Source: Clostridia bacterium (GTDB taxonomy: Bacteria > Bacillota > Clostridia > Christensenellales > Aristaeellaceae). From it: a stretch of 64,000 nt of DNA. This document shows positions 8,310-16,741 of the stretch, piece after piece. Position 1 is the first letter of the stretch. Each line of letters starts with the position of its first letter. The position numbers and the translations under genes are program-made. Location of the stretch: assembly GCA_017512985.1 (NCBI GenBank), contig JAFWEJ010000008.1, forward strand, positions 496,001 to 560,000, written 5' to 3'. A model generated the notes under the pieces. That model saw only the letters and a list, made by a program, of their open reading frames with translations, made no database searches and was not told the DNA's origin.

Positions 8310-9044
8310 ATGCACAGATTTTATGCCGATCCTGATCGCTCCGGCGGTGAAACGGCCTTCCTGACGCAGGAGGATGCCCGTCATGCGCTGACGGTGCTCC
8401 GTCTGAAACCCGGCGACCATATAGAGATCATTCTGGACGGCATTCGTTCTGAAGCGGAGATCACCTGTGTGGACAGCCGGGATGTTTCCGTGCGGATTCT
8501 CTGCCCGCTTCCTTCGACAGAACCGTCGCTTTCTGTCACCCTCTTCCAGGGACTTCCCAAAGCTGACAAGATGGATCTGATCGTCCAGAAGTCCACAGAG
8601 CTCGGCGTCAGCAGGATCGTTCCTGTGCTTATGAGCCGCTGCGTATCACGTCCCGATCCGAAGGATATGTCACGCAAACTGGAACGTTGGAGGAAGATTG
8701 CCCGTGAAGCAGGTAAACAGTCCGGGCGCTGCCTTGTCACCGAGATTACCGAAGCGGTCAGCCTGAACAGGCTTGCTGAAGCTGTTCCCCTGCCCGCGTC
8801 GAATATTGTGCCGTGGGAAGAAGCTTCCGGTTTCGGCCCTCTGGCTTTCCGGGAAAGCCATCCTGTCCTGTCTTCCCTTGGAATCCTGATCGGTCCCGAG
8901 GGTGGCATTGAAAAAGAAGAAATCCGGTTTCTGCAGTCTGAGGGCTTCACACCCGTCACGCTCGGAAAGCGGATCCTCCGGACAGAAACAGCCGGACTTG
9001 CCGCTGTTTCTGCCTTTATGAGTCTTTACGGAGAAATGGAGTAA
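8310..9044 (+). CDS. rsmE: 16S rRNA (uracil-1498-N3)-methyltransferase
   Basis: SPOUT-class methyltransferase (244 residues) acting on U1498 of 16S rRNA. It begins MHRFYAD, has an N-terminal PUA-like barrel, then the SPOUT domain with KADKMDLIVQKSTELGV and the knot motifs IGPEGGIEKEEI and LGKRILRTETA. The ATG at 8310 is two bases after the prmA stop; an in-frame upstream ATG at 8277 lies inside prmA and is rejected. GGGAGG at 8296-8301 serves as ribosome binding site. Confidence 0.95.
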   Translation: MHRFYADPDRSGGETAFLTQEDARHALTVLRLKPGDHIEIILDGIRSEAEITCVDSRDVSVRILCPLPSTEPSLSVTLFQGLPKADKMDLIVQKSTELGVSRIVPVLMSRCVSRPDPKDMSRKLERWRKIAREAGKQSGRCLVTEITEAVSLNRLAEAVPLPASNIVPWEEASGFGPLAFRESHPVLSSLGILIGPEGGIEKEEIRFLQSEGFTPVTLGKRILRTETAGLAAVSAFMSLYGEME

Positions 9045-9046
9045 TC

Positions 9047-10366
9047 ATGCCTACCATCGCCGCTCACACGCTCGGCTGCAAAGTGAACCAGTATGACACC
9101 CAGGCGATGCTTGAACTGTTCCTGCAGGAGGGATATCACAGCGTTTCCATGGATCAGCAGGCTGACGTGTATCTTATCAATACCTGTACGGTCACCGGAA
9201 CCGGAGATAAGAAATCCCTTCAGCTGATCCGGAAAATCAGGAGGGAACATCCCTCTTCCCTGCTGGTTGTTTGCGGATGTATGGCCCAGCAGCGCGGTGA
9301 AGAGCTTTTGTCCACAGGAGCAGACCTGGTTATCGGTACTCAGCGACGTCATGAAGTCACTGCCCTGCTCAGGCAGGTTGCCATAACCGGCAAACCGTTA
9401 TGCGCTGTCGCTCCGCTGCAGAATGACCAGCCTTTTGAATGCCTTTCCGTAAGTGCGCTCAGCGAACACACCCGGGCTGTTCTGAAAATCCAGGAGGGAT
9501 GCGGAAATCATTGTTCCTACTGCATTATTCCTTCCGTCCGCGGACCGGTCCGTTCCAGGCCGCTTAATGATATCAGGAATGAGGTCCTGCGGCTGGCCGG
9601 TGCCGGTTTCTGTGAGGTTGTACTGACAGGAATCCATCTCTGCTCCTATGGCAGGGATCTGGATTCTTCCCTTTCCCTGCTTGACGTAATCAGGACTGTC
9701 CAGGATACGGAAGGTATTCTCCGGATCCGTCTGGGTTCCCTGGAGCCTACCGTCGCTACGCCTTCCTTCGCTGCCGAGCTGCGCAAAGCGGACAAAATCT
9801 GCCCTCAGTTCCATCTGGCGCTCCAGTCCGGCAGCGATACCGTGCTGGCCAGAATGCGCCGCCGTTATAATACCTCGCAGTATCTTACAGGGGTGGAAAA
9901 CCTTCGACGGGAGTTCCCGCACGCGGCTTTCACCACGGATATCCTGACAGGTTTTCCGGGTGAAACCAGGGAGGAGTTTGAGGAAACAAAGCAAATGATC
10001 GAAACCGTCGGGTTTGCGCGGATCCATGTTTTCCCCTATTCGCCCCGCCCCGGTACTCCGGCCGCTTCCATGCCCGGACAGCTGCCTTCCGGAATAAAGG
10101 AACAGCGTGCGCGTGAACTGATTGCGCTCGGTCATGCCGTTGCGGACAGATATCTTGAAACCTGGACCGGAGCGGAAACGACTCTTATACCGGAAGAAAA
10201 GGTCGGTACATGCTGGGAAGGATATACTCCGGAGTATATCCGCGTACGCCTGCGTGAAAATGATCGCTGTCTTCCCGGCAAACCCGTCCGGATCAGGCTG
10301 CTGAAAGCGGATCCCCGCGTCATGAGCGCTGAGATTATAGACAATACAGACAGAAAGGATGACTGA
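9047..10366 (+). CDS. mtaB: tRNA t6A37 methylthiotransferase MtaB
   Basis: Radical-SAM methylthiotransferase that converts t6A37 to ms2t6A37 in ANN-decoding tRNAs. Three modules are visible in the 439 residues: N-terminal UPF0004 domain (HTLGCKVNQYDTQA, INTCTVT, CGCMAQ supplying three Fe-S cysteines), radical-SAM domain with the CGNHCSYC cluster motif, and a C-terminal TRAM domain. The GCKVNQYD form distinguishes MtaB from MiaB and RimO. It starts two bases after rsmE. It shares its substrate with the t6A pathway, for which TsaC is encoded at 22508. Confidence 0.95.
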   Translation: MPTIAAHTLGCKVNQYDTQAMLELFLQEGYHSVSMDQQADVYLINTCTVTGTGDKKSLQLIRKIRREHPSSLLVVCGCMAQQRGEELLSTGADLVIGTQRRHEVTALLRQVAITGKPLCAVAPLQNDQPFECLSVSALSEHTRAVLKIQEGCGNHCSYCIIPSVRGPVRSRPLNDIRNEVLRLAGAGFCEVVLTGIHLCSYGRDLDSSLSLLDVIRTVQDTEGILRIRLGSLEPTVATPSFAAELRKADKICPQFHLALQSGSDTVLARMRRRYNTSQYLTGVENLRREFPHAAFTTDILTGFPGETREEFEETKQMIETVGFARIHVFPYSPRPGTPAASMPGQLPSGIKEQRARELIALGHAVADRYLETWTGAETTLIPEEKVGTCWEGYTPEYIRVRLRENDRCLPGKPVRIRLLKADPRVMSAEIIDNTDRKDD

Positions 10367-10370
10367 ACCA

Positions 10371-10712
10371 ATGGATAACTGCCTTTTTTGCAGGATCATG
10401 AAGGGTGAGATCCCCTCGGCCAAAGTGTATGAAAACGACTATGTTTATGCTTTCCGTGACATCAATCCCCAGGCTCCGGTTCACGTGCTTGTGATCCCCA
10501 AAAAGCACTTTTCTTCCCTGAACGATACAGCTGCTGCGGATGACCGTGACCTGGCCGAATGCCTTCGCGCGATTCCTGTGATCGCGGCTCAGGAAAAGCT
10601 GGAAACCGGATACCGTGTCGTGTCCAACTGCGGTCCGGACGCCTGCCAGTCTGTACAGCATCTGCATTTTCACATCCTCGGCGGCGCTCAGATGAGTGAA
10701 AAAATGTCCTGA
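10371..10712 (+). CDS. HIT-family (histidine triad) nucleotide-binding protein
   Basis: A 113-residue HINT-type nucleotide hydrolase/transferase. The triad HLHFHIL is at about residues 98-104, an N-terminal CLFCRIMKGEIP start carries the usual cysteine pair, and HVLVIPKKH is conserved. The ATG at 10371 is preferred to the in-frame ATG at 10359 because AGAAAGGA is too close to the latter and matches the former, and because MDNCLFC is the normal family start. Substrates are adenosine phosphoramidates or dinucleoside phosphates in relatives; the true substrate is unknown. It sits five bases after mtaB, as in many Firmicutes. Confidence 0.92.
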   Translation: MDNCLFCRIMKGEIPSAKVYENDYVYAFRDINPQAPVHVLVIPKKHFSSLNDTAAADDRDLAECLRAIPVIAAQEKLETGYRVVSNCGPDACQSVQHLHFHILGGAQMSEKMS

Positions 10713-10764
10713 AACACCATCTGATTACGCTTTTCCCTGTCCCCGGACTCGTTTTTGAAACATC

Positions 10765-10793
10765 TTGACTCAGCATGGCTTTGGCTGTATAAT
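10765..10793 (+). promoter_or_regulatory. strong sigma-A promoter for rpsU
   Basis: TTGACT (10765-10770), exactly 17 bases, TATAAT (10788-10793): one mismatch from consensus overall. It lies between the HIT gene and rpsU, giving rpsU its own strong transcript besides read-through from the prmA block. Confidence 0.88.
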
Positions 10794-10861
10794 GTTTTAT
10801 GGTTTCCAGATTTCACAGCGATGTCTACAGGCCATTGTATTGAGCGAGGGGAGGGATAACA

Positions 10862-11035
10862 GTGTCCGAGGTACGTATCCGCGAAAATGAGTCCCTGGAA
10901 AGTGCGCTCAAACGGTTTAAGCGGCAGTGCGCCCGCAGCGGCGTTCTCCAGGAAGTGCGCAAGCGCGAGCATTACGAGAAGCCCAGCGTTAAACGCAAGA
11001 AAAAGGCTGAAGCCGCCCGTAAGCGCAAATGGTAA
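10862..11035 (+). CDS. rpsU: 30S ribosomal protein S21
   Basis: A 57-residue basic protein of the small ribosomal subunit, bS21, near the anti-Shine-Dalgarno region of 16S rRNA. It starts at GTG with GAGGGGAGGGATAACA upstream. The translation starts [19 protein letters not shown], passes through RREH-like [15 protein letters not shown], and ends AARKRKW, a clear S21 pattern. It is flanked by a strong promoter and a terminator, so it can be expressed alone. Confidence 0.95.
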   Translation: MSEVRIRENESLESALKRFKRQCARSGVLQEVRKREHYEKPSVKRKKKAEAARKRKW

Positions 11036-11049
11036 TGCTTTGAAAAACT

Positions 11050-11080
11050 CCCTTCTCATCTGAGAAGGGTTTTTCTTTTT
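11050..11080 (+). terminator. rho-independent terminator after rpsU
   Basis: Eight-base-pair stem CCCTTCTC / GAGAAGGG with an ATCT loop followed by TTTTTCTTTTT. Confidence 0.92.
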
Positions 11081-11113
11081 CCATTTCTTCCCTTCAAAAA
11101 AATGGTGAAAACC

Positions 11114-11142
11114 TTGTCATTCAACAGATTATTTGTTATACT
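11114..11142 (+). promoter_or_regulatory. promoter for the TRM11-like gene and rho
   Basis: TTGTCA (11114-11119), 17-base spacer, TATACT (11137-11142), 30 bases before the methyltransferase start. Both hexamers are within one or two bases of consensus. Confidence 0.8.
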
Positions 11143-11172
11143 GTATTAAGCTTCTGAAGAAAAGAGGATCTC

Positions 11173-12201
11173 ATGGTCTATTCGTTTGAGCTGATCAAAC
11201 ATGCCAATATACGCTATCGTGAATCCCTTCCTGCTTTAGCCCGTTGTGAACTGTTTGCCATGCTGTTTTCGCTCGGGATTTCCTGCGACATCTCGCCGGA
11301 AAGCATGGGCGGTTCAGTTTTTCTCACATTTGAATGCCGCGAACTCACGGAAAAGGAATTGTCTTTCCTGTCCGGCCACAGTTCTGTCGTTTTCATTGCG
11401 GAAAAAAAAGGCGGTTTTCTCAGGCCTCTGTCCGCTCCTTCAGCCGCCCGGCTGCCGGATGATCTTCCGGAAGTATTGAAATACAAAGGAAAGACCGGGG
11501 TCACATTTACGCGGATGATGATCAACACCGCAGCGGCCATTTCTTTTTTTCATGATCCCGACCATCCCCTCACCTTCTTCGATCCGCTGTGCGGCAAGGG
11601 CACCGGGTGCTTCTGCGCGCTGACAGCAGGTATGAACGCTGTCGGGATTGATGTGGACCGGAAAGACATCCGGGAAGCAGCTGATTATTTTTCCCGTTAC
11701 CTTCAGTTTCACAAACTGAAACACGAGATAAAGAACCGGTCCGAAACTGTTTCAAAGCAGGCTGTACCGGTCACGACGTTCAGTTTTGCGGCGACAAAGG
11801 AGGATTTCCAGTCCGGCAACGTCCGCACCCTGACGCTGGCCTGCGCCGACACAGCCGAATCTCCTGCCCTTTTCCGCAGGAACAAGGCCCATATCATTGC
11901 GGCAGATCTTCCCTACGGGATCCAGCACGCCCCCCAGGCCGGTGCCAGGCCCGAGTCCATGCAGCGATTTCTTGCCCGTATCCTTCCCGCCTGGAAACAG
12001 GCTCTCCGGCCGGGCGGTGCAATCGCAGTAAGTTTCAATACGCTTACGCTTCCGGCTGATCAGGTAAAACAGGCGCTGGTCGCCTCAGGCTTCCGTCTTC
12101 CGAAGAACGAGCTGTTCTGGTGTCTCCGTCACGATGTCGAACACGCGGTTGTCCGTGATGTTGTTTTTGCCCTTAATACAGAGGAGGAATCTGTTATATG
12201 A
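11173..12201 (+). CDS. TRM11-like SAM-dependent RNA methyltransferase
   Basis: A 342-residue putative tRNA/rRNA methyltransferase. The C-terminal Rossmann domain has the SAM-binding FFDPLCGKGTG (135-145), an acidic VGIDVD at 157-162 and the catalytic-type motif ADLPYG (245-250), the D-P-P-Y variant found in TRM11 and RlmL relatives that make m2G. The N-terminal 110 residues do not show a clear THUMP domain, and about 60 residues (roughly 180-240) are inserted between the SAM motifs. The gene overlaps rho by four bases (ATGA), which suggests translational coupling. Target RNA unknown. Confidence 0.7.
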   Translation: MVYSFELIKHANIRYRESLPALARCELFAMLFSLGISCDISPESMGGSVFLTFECRELTEKELSFLSGHSSVVFIAEKKGGFLRPLSAPSAARLPDDLPEVLKYKGKTGVTFTRMMINTAAAISFFHDPDHPLTFFDPLCGKGTGCFCALTAGMNAVGIDVDRKDIREAADYFSRYLQFHKLKHEIKNRSETVSKQAVPVTTFSFAATKEDFQSGNVRTLTLACADTAESPALFRRNKAHIIAADLPYGIQHAPQAGARPESMQRFLARILPAWKQALRPGGAIAVSFNTLTLPADQVKQALVASGFRLPKNELFWCLRHDVEHAVVRDVVFALNTEEESVI

Positions 12202-13937
12202 CCTTCAACGAACTGAATGAAATGACCGTGCTCCAGCTTCGCAAGCTTGCCAGGGAGCATTCCGTTGTCCTTGGTGCCGGTATTGACAAGGCAGGAATTA
12301 TTGAAAAACTGCTTCCTGTCGTCAGTAATGATACAGCCGCCGAACCGGCTGAAACCGCCGGCGACCGCCTTGCCGAGCCAAAGTTTCAGGCTGCCTGGCA
12401 CAATTCCGACGCGCCAAGGTACAATGCCAGGCCTGCCTACCAGGCTCCCGGGGCCGCACCCCGTCCCGCCTGGCAGAATACGACGCCGTCCGGCCAGCAT
12501 CTGACCCATGAGCAGCAGCATGCTCAGCCGCTCCGTCCGGGTGGTTTTGCTCCCCGCTTCGGGCCTGCTTCAAGCATTCAGCCCGCTGCGCCCGCTCCCG
12601 CCGAAAGTACAGAACCGGCGCCGGCGGTTCCGTCTTCTCCGATACCGGAAAAGCGGATCAGTCATGGTATGGAATCCGGTTTCGGACCCCGCGCATTCGG
12701 GCCGATCTCAACGACCCAGCAGCGTACGCCAGAACCTTTTTCTCCGATTCAGACGCAGGATACCGGCATCCAGGCGCCTACGCTTGAGGAACTCCTTTCT
12801 TCCGGTGACTATGAAGAGGGCGGCGGTATCCTTGAACTGCATCCGGATGGATACGGTTTCCTTCGCAATGCCAATTTCCAGCCTTCTACAAAGGATATCT
12901 ACGTTTCCATGGCGCAGATCCGGCGTTTCGGCCTTCGTACCGGCGATATGATCAGCGGAAAGATCCGTCCGCAGCGGGAAGGCGACAAATACGCTGCGCT
13001 TCTCTATATCTCCAGTGTAAACGGCGTACCGGAAGAGGATGCGTTCAATCGTCCTTTGTTTGATGAGTTGACGCCTGTCTATCCTTCCCGCAGGATCTCA
13101 CTGGAAAGCAGGGACGGAAAATCTTTCCCCGATATGCGACTGATTGACCTGATCGCTCCGCTTGGTTTCGGTCAGCGGGGTCTGATGCTCTGCCCGCCCA
13201 ACACGGGCAAAACGGAAATCATGAAGCATTTTGCGTCCGTTGTCAGCGAAAACTATCCGGATGTCAGTGTGCTCATGCTCCTGATCGACGTAAATCCTGA
13301 AGACGTAACGCTTCTGCGCGATTCAGTCCCCTGTTCGGTGCTCGCTTCCACGTTTGACCAGACGCCCGAGGCGCATCTCAGGCTGTCTGAAATCGTGCTG
13401 GAACGTGCCATGAGGCTTGTCGAACAGAAGAAGGACGTCGTCCTCATCGTGGACAGCCTGACCCGCCTTGCCAAAATCTATACTACAGCCGCAGCTCAGC
13501 AGGGCCGCAGCCTGCCGGGCATGGTCAATCCTTCCAGTCTTTTCCGTGCGAAACGCCTGTTCGGCGCCGCCCGCGCGTGCAAGGAAGGCGGCAGCCTGAC
13601 CGTCCTGGCGGCCATGGACATTGCCACCGGCTCCAAGGTCGATGATTCAGTTGTCGAGGAGTTCAAGGGAACGGCGAATATGGAACTGACCCTTGACCAG
13701 AATGTTGCCCGGGCCGGTGTCACGCCTCCGCTCAACCTGCAGCAAAGCTATACCAAGAATGCGGACATCCTGCTGGATGACCGCCAGAAGGAAGGTCTTA
13801 CCCTGATCAGGACTATGCTCGGCAGCACATCCTCTTCTGTGGCTATTCCGCAGCTTGTTTCCATGATGGATAAGACGGATACCAACTCTGCCCTGCTCCT
13901 GAAAATGAAAGACTGGTTTGCCCTGATGAACCGCTGA
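12198..13937 (+). CDS. rho: transcription termination factor Rho with a long disordered insert
   Basis: Hexameric RNA-dependent ATPase that terminates transcripts. Residues 1-45 are the Rho N-terminal helical domain (ELNEMTVLQLRKLAREH). Residues about 48-190 form a low-complexity insert rich in Pro, Ala, Gln and Ser. The RNA-binding cold-shock domain (GILELHPDGYGFLRN) starts near 210; the ATPase domain has Walker A PPNTGKTE (333-340) and Walker B VVLIVDSLTRLAK. Length is 579 against about 420 in E. coli, the difference being the insert. Walker A reads PPNTGKT where E. coli has PPKAGKT. Such inserts are common in Clostridia, and one in C. botulinum forms a prion-like domain. Confidence 0.95.
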   Translation: MTFNELNEMTVLQLRKLAREHSVVLGAGIDKAGIIEKLLPVVSNDTAAEPAETAGDRLAEPKFQAAWHNSDAPRYNARPAYQAPGAAPRPAWQNTTPSGQHLTHEQQHAQPLRPGGFAPRFGPASSIQPAAPAPAESTEPAPAVPSSPIPEKRISHGMESGFGPRAFGPISTTQQRTPEPFSPIQTQDTGIQAPTLEELLSSGDYEEGGGILELHPDGYGFLRNANFQPSTKDIYVSMAQIRRFGLRTGDMISGKIRPQREGDKYAALLYISSVNGVPEEDAFNRPLFDELTPVYPSRRISLESRDGKSFPDMRLIDLIAPLGFGQRGLMLCPPNTGKTEIMKHFASVVSENYPDVSVLMLLIDVNPEDVTLLRDSVPCSVLASTFDQTPEAHLRLSEIVLERAMRLVEQKKDVVLIVDSLTRLAKIYTTAAAQQGRSLPGMVNPSSLFRAKRLFGAARACKEGGSLTVLAAMDIATGSKVDDSVVEEFKGTANMELTLDQNVARAGVTPPLNLQQSYTKNADILLDDRQKEGLTLIRTMLGSTSSSVAIPQLVSMMDKTDTNSALLLKMKDWFALMNR

Positions 13938-13951
13938 TAGGGAGGTTTCAA

Positions 13952-15565
13952 ATGGACGCGGTATATGTGATCGGCCACAAAAACCCGGACACTGATTCAG
14001 TGGTTTCCGCGATGGCCTACGCGGCACTGCAGAACGCTCTCGGCGGAAAGAACTATATTGCCGCGCGTTACGGACATCTGAATACAGAAACCGCTTTCCT
14101 GCTGAGCCGTTTCGGGTTTCAGCCTCCTGTTTATCTCCGTTCAGTAAGAACCCAGGTCCTTGATATTGATTATGATACCCCTCCGGCGATCGGGGCGGGC
14201 GTTCCTATCTCATATGCCTGGCAGGTCATTCATACCGACAACAACCGTGTATCGGGGCTGCCGATCATTCATGAGGACGGCCGCCTTTTCGGCCTGGTCA
14301 CAGCCGGCGCCATGGCGGAAAATGACATGAAATCAGTCTCTGATCCTGTTGTTTCTTCCGTTCCGGTCTTTAATCTGCTCAGTGCGCTGGAAGGGCATAT
14401 CATCAACTCTGATTCTGACAGCTTCGACGAGATTTCCGGTGAGGTGACCATAGCGCTTCCCGGAGATATGATGCAGATCCGGGCCGGCTCCGTCGTGCTC
14501 TGCGGAGATCAGAAAGACGTTGCGGACCGGGCGCTTGAAACCGGAGCCTCCTGCGTGATCTTCTGCGGAACCTCCCTCGGTGAACAGTACCGGGGAAGAT
14601 CTTCCTCAACCTGCATGATCGTTACGCCCTTTGACGCGTACCGGGCATCACGGCTTATTTTCCAGTCTGTTCCTGTCGGCCGCATCGCGTGTACGCAGGG
14701 CCTTCAGTTTTTCCATCTGACCGATTACCTGGATGATGTCCGTGAATCGGTAATCCAGAGCCGTTTCCGTTCCTATCCGGTTCTGGACGAGGAAGACAGG
14801 GTGGTCGGAACGCTTTCCCGCTACCATCTGATCCGTCCGCGCCGAAAGAAAGTGGTCCTTGTTGATCACAACGAACTCGGGCAGGCGGTTGCCGGACTGG
14901 AACAGGCAGAGATCATCGGTATCATCGACCACCACCGTCTGGCGGATGTCCAGACAGGAAATCCTGTATATATGCGCAATGAACCGGTTGGCTCCACAAC
15001 CTCCATCATTGCCGCAATGTATCAGGAACACGGCCTGATGCCGTCTCCCGCCCTGGCCGGACTGATGGCCGCGGCGATTATTTCTGACACGGTTATGTTT
15101 AAGAGCCCGACCTGTACGCCTCACGACAAAACGCTTGCGGAAAGGCTGGCACGCTATGCCGGTGTCGATTGTGAGGAACTTGGCAGGGCCATGTTCTCAC
15201 GCGGCGCCTCTTCCGATATGCCCGCCGATGACCTTCTGAAATATGACCTGAAGGAATTCCATCTCACGTCCCATTCCCTTTCGATCTCCCAGATCACGAC
15301 TGTCGATTCCGGACCTTTCCTTCTCAAAAAGGACGCGTTTATCGAATCCCTTGATAAACTCCGCAGGGAAAAGCATTATGATATAGCGGTTATGATGATT
15401 ACCAATGTTCTGAAAGAAGGAACCGAACTGCTTTTCGCAGGGGATCCGGAGATTATCCGTAACGCTTTCGCGCTGGATGATCTTCGCGGAAATCATGTTT
15501 TTCTCCCCCAGGTGCTCTCCCGGAAAAAGCAGGTTGTTCCCGCACTGTCCCAGATCTGGGGTTAA
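13952..15565 (+). CDS. ppaC: family II manganese-dependent inorganic pyrophosphatase with CBS and DRTGG domains
   Basis: Hydrolyses pyrophosphate to phosphate in the cytoplasm. DHH-type catalytic half: GHKNPDTDS (8-16) supplying metal-binding His and Asp, LVDHNE (303-308), DHH (326-328) and C-terminal LSRKKQ substrate-binding residues (522-527). Between about 60 and 300 there is a regulatory insert: CBS, DRTGG (about 140-245), CBS. In characterised relatives the CBS pair binds AMP/ADP (inhibitory) and ATP or diadenosine polyphosphates (activating). At 537 residues the length fits this subclass. Start ATG follows GGGAGG. No obvious own promoter; it may be co-transcribed with rho 14 bases upstream. 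Confidence 0.93.
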   Translation: MDAVYVIGHKNPDTDSVVSAMAYAALQNALGGKNYIAARYGHLNTETAFLLSRFGFQPPVYLRSVRTQVLDIDYDTPPAIGAGVPISYAWQVIHTDNNRVSGLPIIHEDGRLFGLVTAGAMAENDMKSVSDPVVSSVPVFNLLSALEGHIINSDSDSFDEISGEVTIALPGDMMQIRAGSVVLCGDQKDVADRALETGASCVIFCGTSLGEQYRGRSSSTCMIVTPFDAYRASRLIFQSVPVGRIACTQGLQFFHLTDYLDDVRESVIQSRFRSYPVLDEEDRVVGTLSRYHLIRPRRKKVVLVDHNELGQAVAGLEQAEIIGIIDHHRLADVQTGNPVYMRNEPVGSTTSIIAAMYQEHGLMPSPALAGLMAAAIISDTVMFKSPTCTPHDKTLAERLARYAGVDCEELGRAMFSRGASSDMPADDLLKYDLKEFHLTSHSLSISQITTVDSGPFLLKKDAFIESLDKLRREKHYDIAVMMITNVLKEGTELLFAGDPEIIRNAFALDDLRGNHVFLPQVLSRKKQVVPALSQIWG

Positions 15566-15571
15566 CACAAA

Positions 15572-15613
15572 GAAAAAAAGCGCATGCTGTTTTACCGGCA
15601 TACGCTTTTTTGT
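15572..15613. terminator. bidirectional terminator between ppaC and the convergent secreted-protein gene
   Basis: An A-rich run, a near-perfect stem (AAAAGCGCATGC against GCATACGCTTTT with one internal mismatch) and a T-run. It can end plus-strand ppaC transcripts; read on the minus strand it can end the gene that stops at 15623. Confidence 0.82.
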
Positions 15614-15622
15614 TTATATACT

Positions 15623-16576
15623 TTATATATCGGATACACTGATAACTTCTCCGCTGTACTCCAGCAGAACGCTTCTTCCGCTGTTGTATGTCACTTCAAT
15701 ACCGCTCGGGGTCAGCGTGATCAGGGTCGGTTCATAGACTTCGGGATCGTTGATACTCGCCCGCCACAGGATCGTTCCTTCAGAAGAAACAGCGATCGGA
15801 TCCGGCCCGTTTGTTCCCGCAATATAAAGGATTCCGGTATCGCTGCGTACCCTGACGACCGCAGCGTCGCCAAATTCGCATTCTTCCTTCAGGATCGTCC
15901 ACATTTCCATGCCGTCCATCAGGTCCAGCATCATGAGTCCGTATGCTTCATCATATATATAGACCATCGGCTCGTCATCCGTTCCGCCCATGAACGCTTT
16001 CATCGTGACCGGTTTTTCATTCAGTTTGACGGCTTCCGTGAATCCCCAGTTCGGCATATCGTTGATAAAGCAGCCCACACGGACAAACTCCCAGGATTCG
16101 TTGTCAATAACCGTTTCTTCATATGTGGCCAGAACCGATACATTGAATTCAGTCCAGTCGAGGATAACCTCGCCGTGGCTGAGAATCTCCTCCCGGGTCA
16201 TTTTATCGGTTTTTTCCATTGTTTCCGCAGGCTCACACTCAGGGGCAGGCCGTAGGTACTTTTTCAGGATATACCCTTCCTGTCCTTCATATTCACAGCG
16301 GATGAACATTTCTGCCTGTTTCCTGTATTTTGCCGGTGCGTATTTGTATATGTTTTTGCTGCAGTAAAGGACAATCGAGTCCGGCGGTACCTTGGCCAGA
16401 ACAGTACCGGTTTTGTCCGGTGTTTCGCGGAGCGAAACATAATCCTTGCAGTTCACGACGCGCATGGCGCCGATATAAAATATGTCTTTGACGACTTCTT
16501 TTCTTGCCGCGGCAGTGCATACTGAACAGGACGCACAGAGAACCAGCGCAATCAGTAATGCAGCAATCCTTTTCAT
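15623..16576 (-). CDS. secreted SH3-like domain protein of unknown function
   Basis: A 317-residue exported protein. Residues 1-26 are a signal peptide (MKRIAALLIALVLC core, probable cleavage after AAA). An SH3b-like module spans about 35-110, recognisable by VSLRETPDKTGTVLAKV and EGQEGYILKKYL. The remainder, about 120-317, is acidic and beta-rich with repeated hydrophobic strands (MVYIYDEAYGLMML, ILYIAGTNGPDPI) that could form a propeller-like or sensor fold; I do not recognise a family. The start at 16576 follows AAGGAGGAGAACCG; an upstream in-frame ATG at 16603 is less likely. It has its own promoter at 16612-16640 and faces putP divergently. Confidence 0.72.
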   Translation of the reverse strand: MKRIAALLIALVLCASCSVCTAAARKEVVKDIFYIGAMRVVNCKDYVSLRETPDKTGTVLAKVPPDSIVLYCSKNIYKYAPAKYRKQAEMFIRCEYEGQEGYILKKYLRPAPECEPAETMEKTDKMTREEILSHGEVILDWTEFNVSVLATYEETVIDNESWEFVRVGCFINDMPNWGFTEAVKLNEKPVTMKAFMGGTDDEPMVYIYDEAYGLMMLDLMDGMEMWTILKEECEFGDAAVVRVRSDTGILYIAGTNGPDPIAVSSEGTILWRASINDPEVYEPTLITLTPSGIEVTYNSGRSVLLEYSGEVISVSDI

Positions 16577-16611
16577 CGGTTCTCCTCCTTCCAGTTTTTG
16601 CATCTTGATTT

Positions 16612-16640
16612 ATTGTACTCCAAATATTGTTATTTCTCAA
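16612..16640 (-). promoter_or_regulatory. promoter for the secreted SH3-like gene
   Basis: Minus strand TTGAGA (16640-16635), 17 bases, TACAAT (16617-16612), about 35 bases before the start. Confidence 0.72.
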
Positions 16641-16669
16641 GCAAGAACAGGAAAAAAACCATCCTGCCC

Positions 16670-16697
16670 TTGCTCTGCCATTCTTTATCATTATAAT
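16670..16697 (+). promoter_or_regulatory. promoter for putP
   Basis: TTGCTC (16670-16675), 16-base spacer, perfect TATAAT (16692-16697), divergent from the promoter at 16612-16640. Confidence 0.65.
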
Positions 16698-16741
16698 GTC
16701 TAATGTATACAGGATTCACACATATGAAAGTGGTGGTTTTC

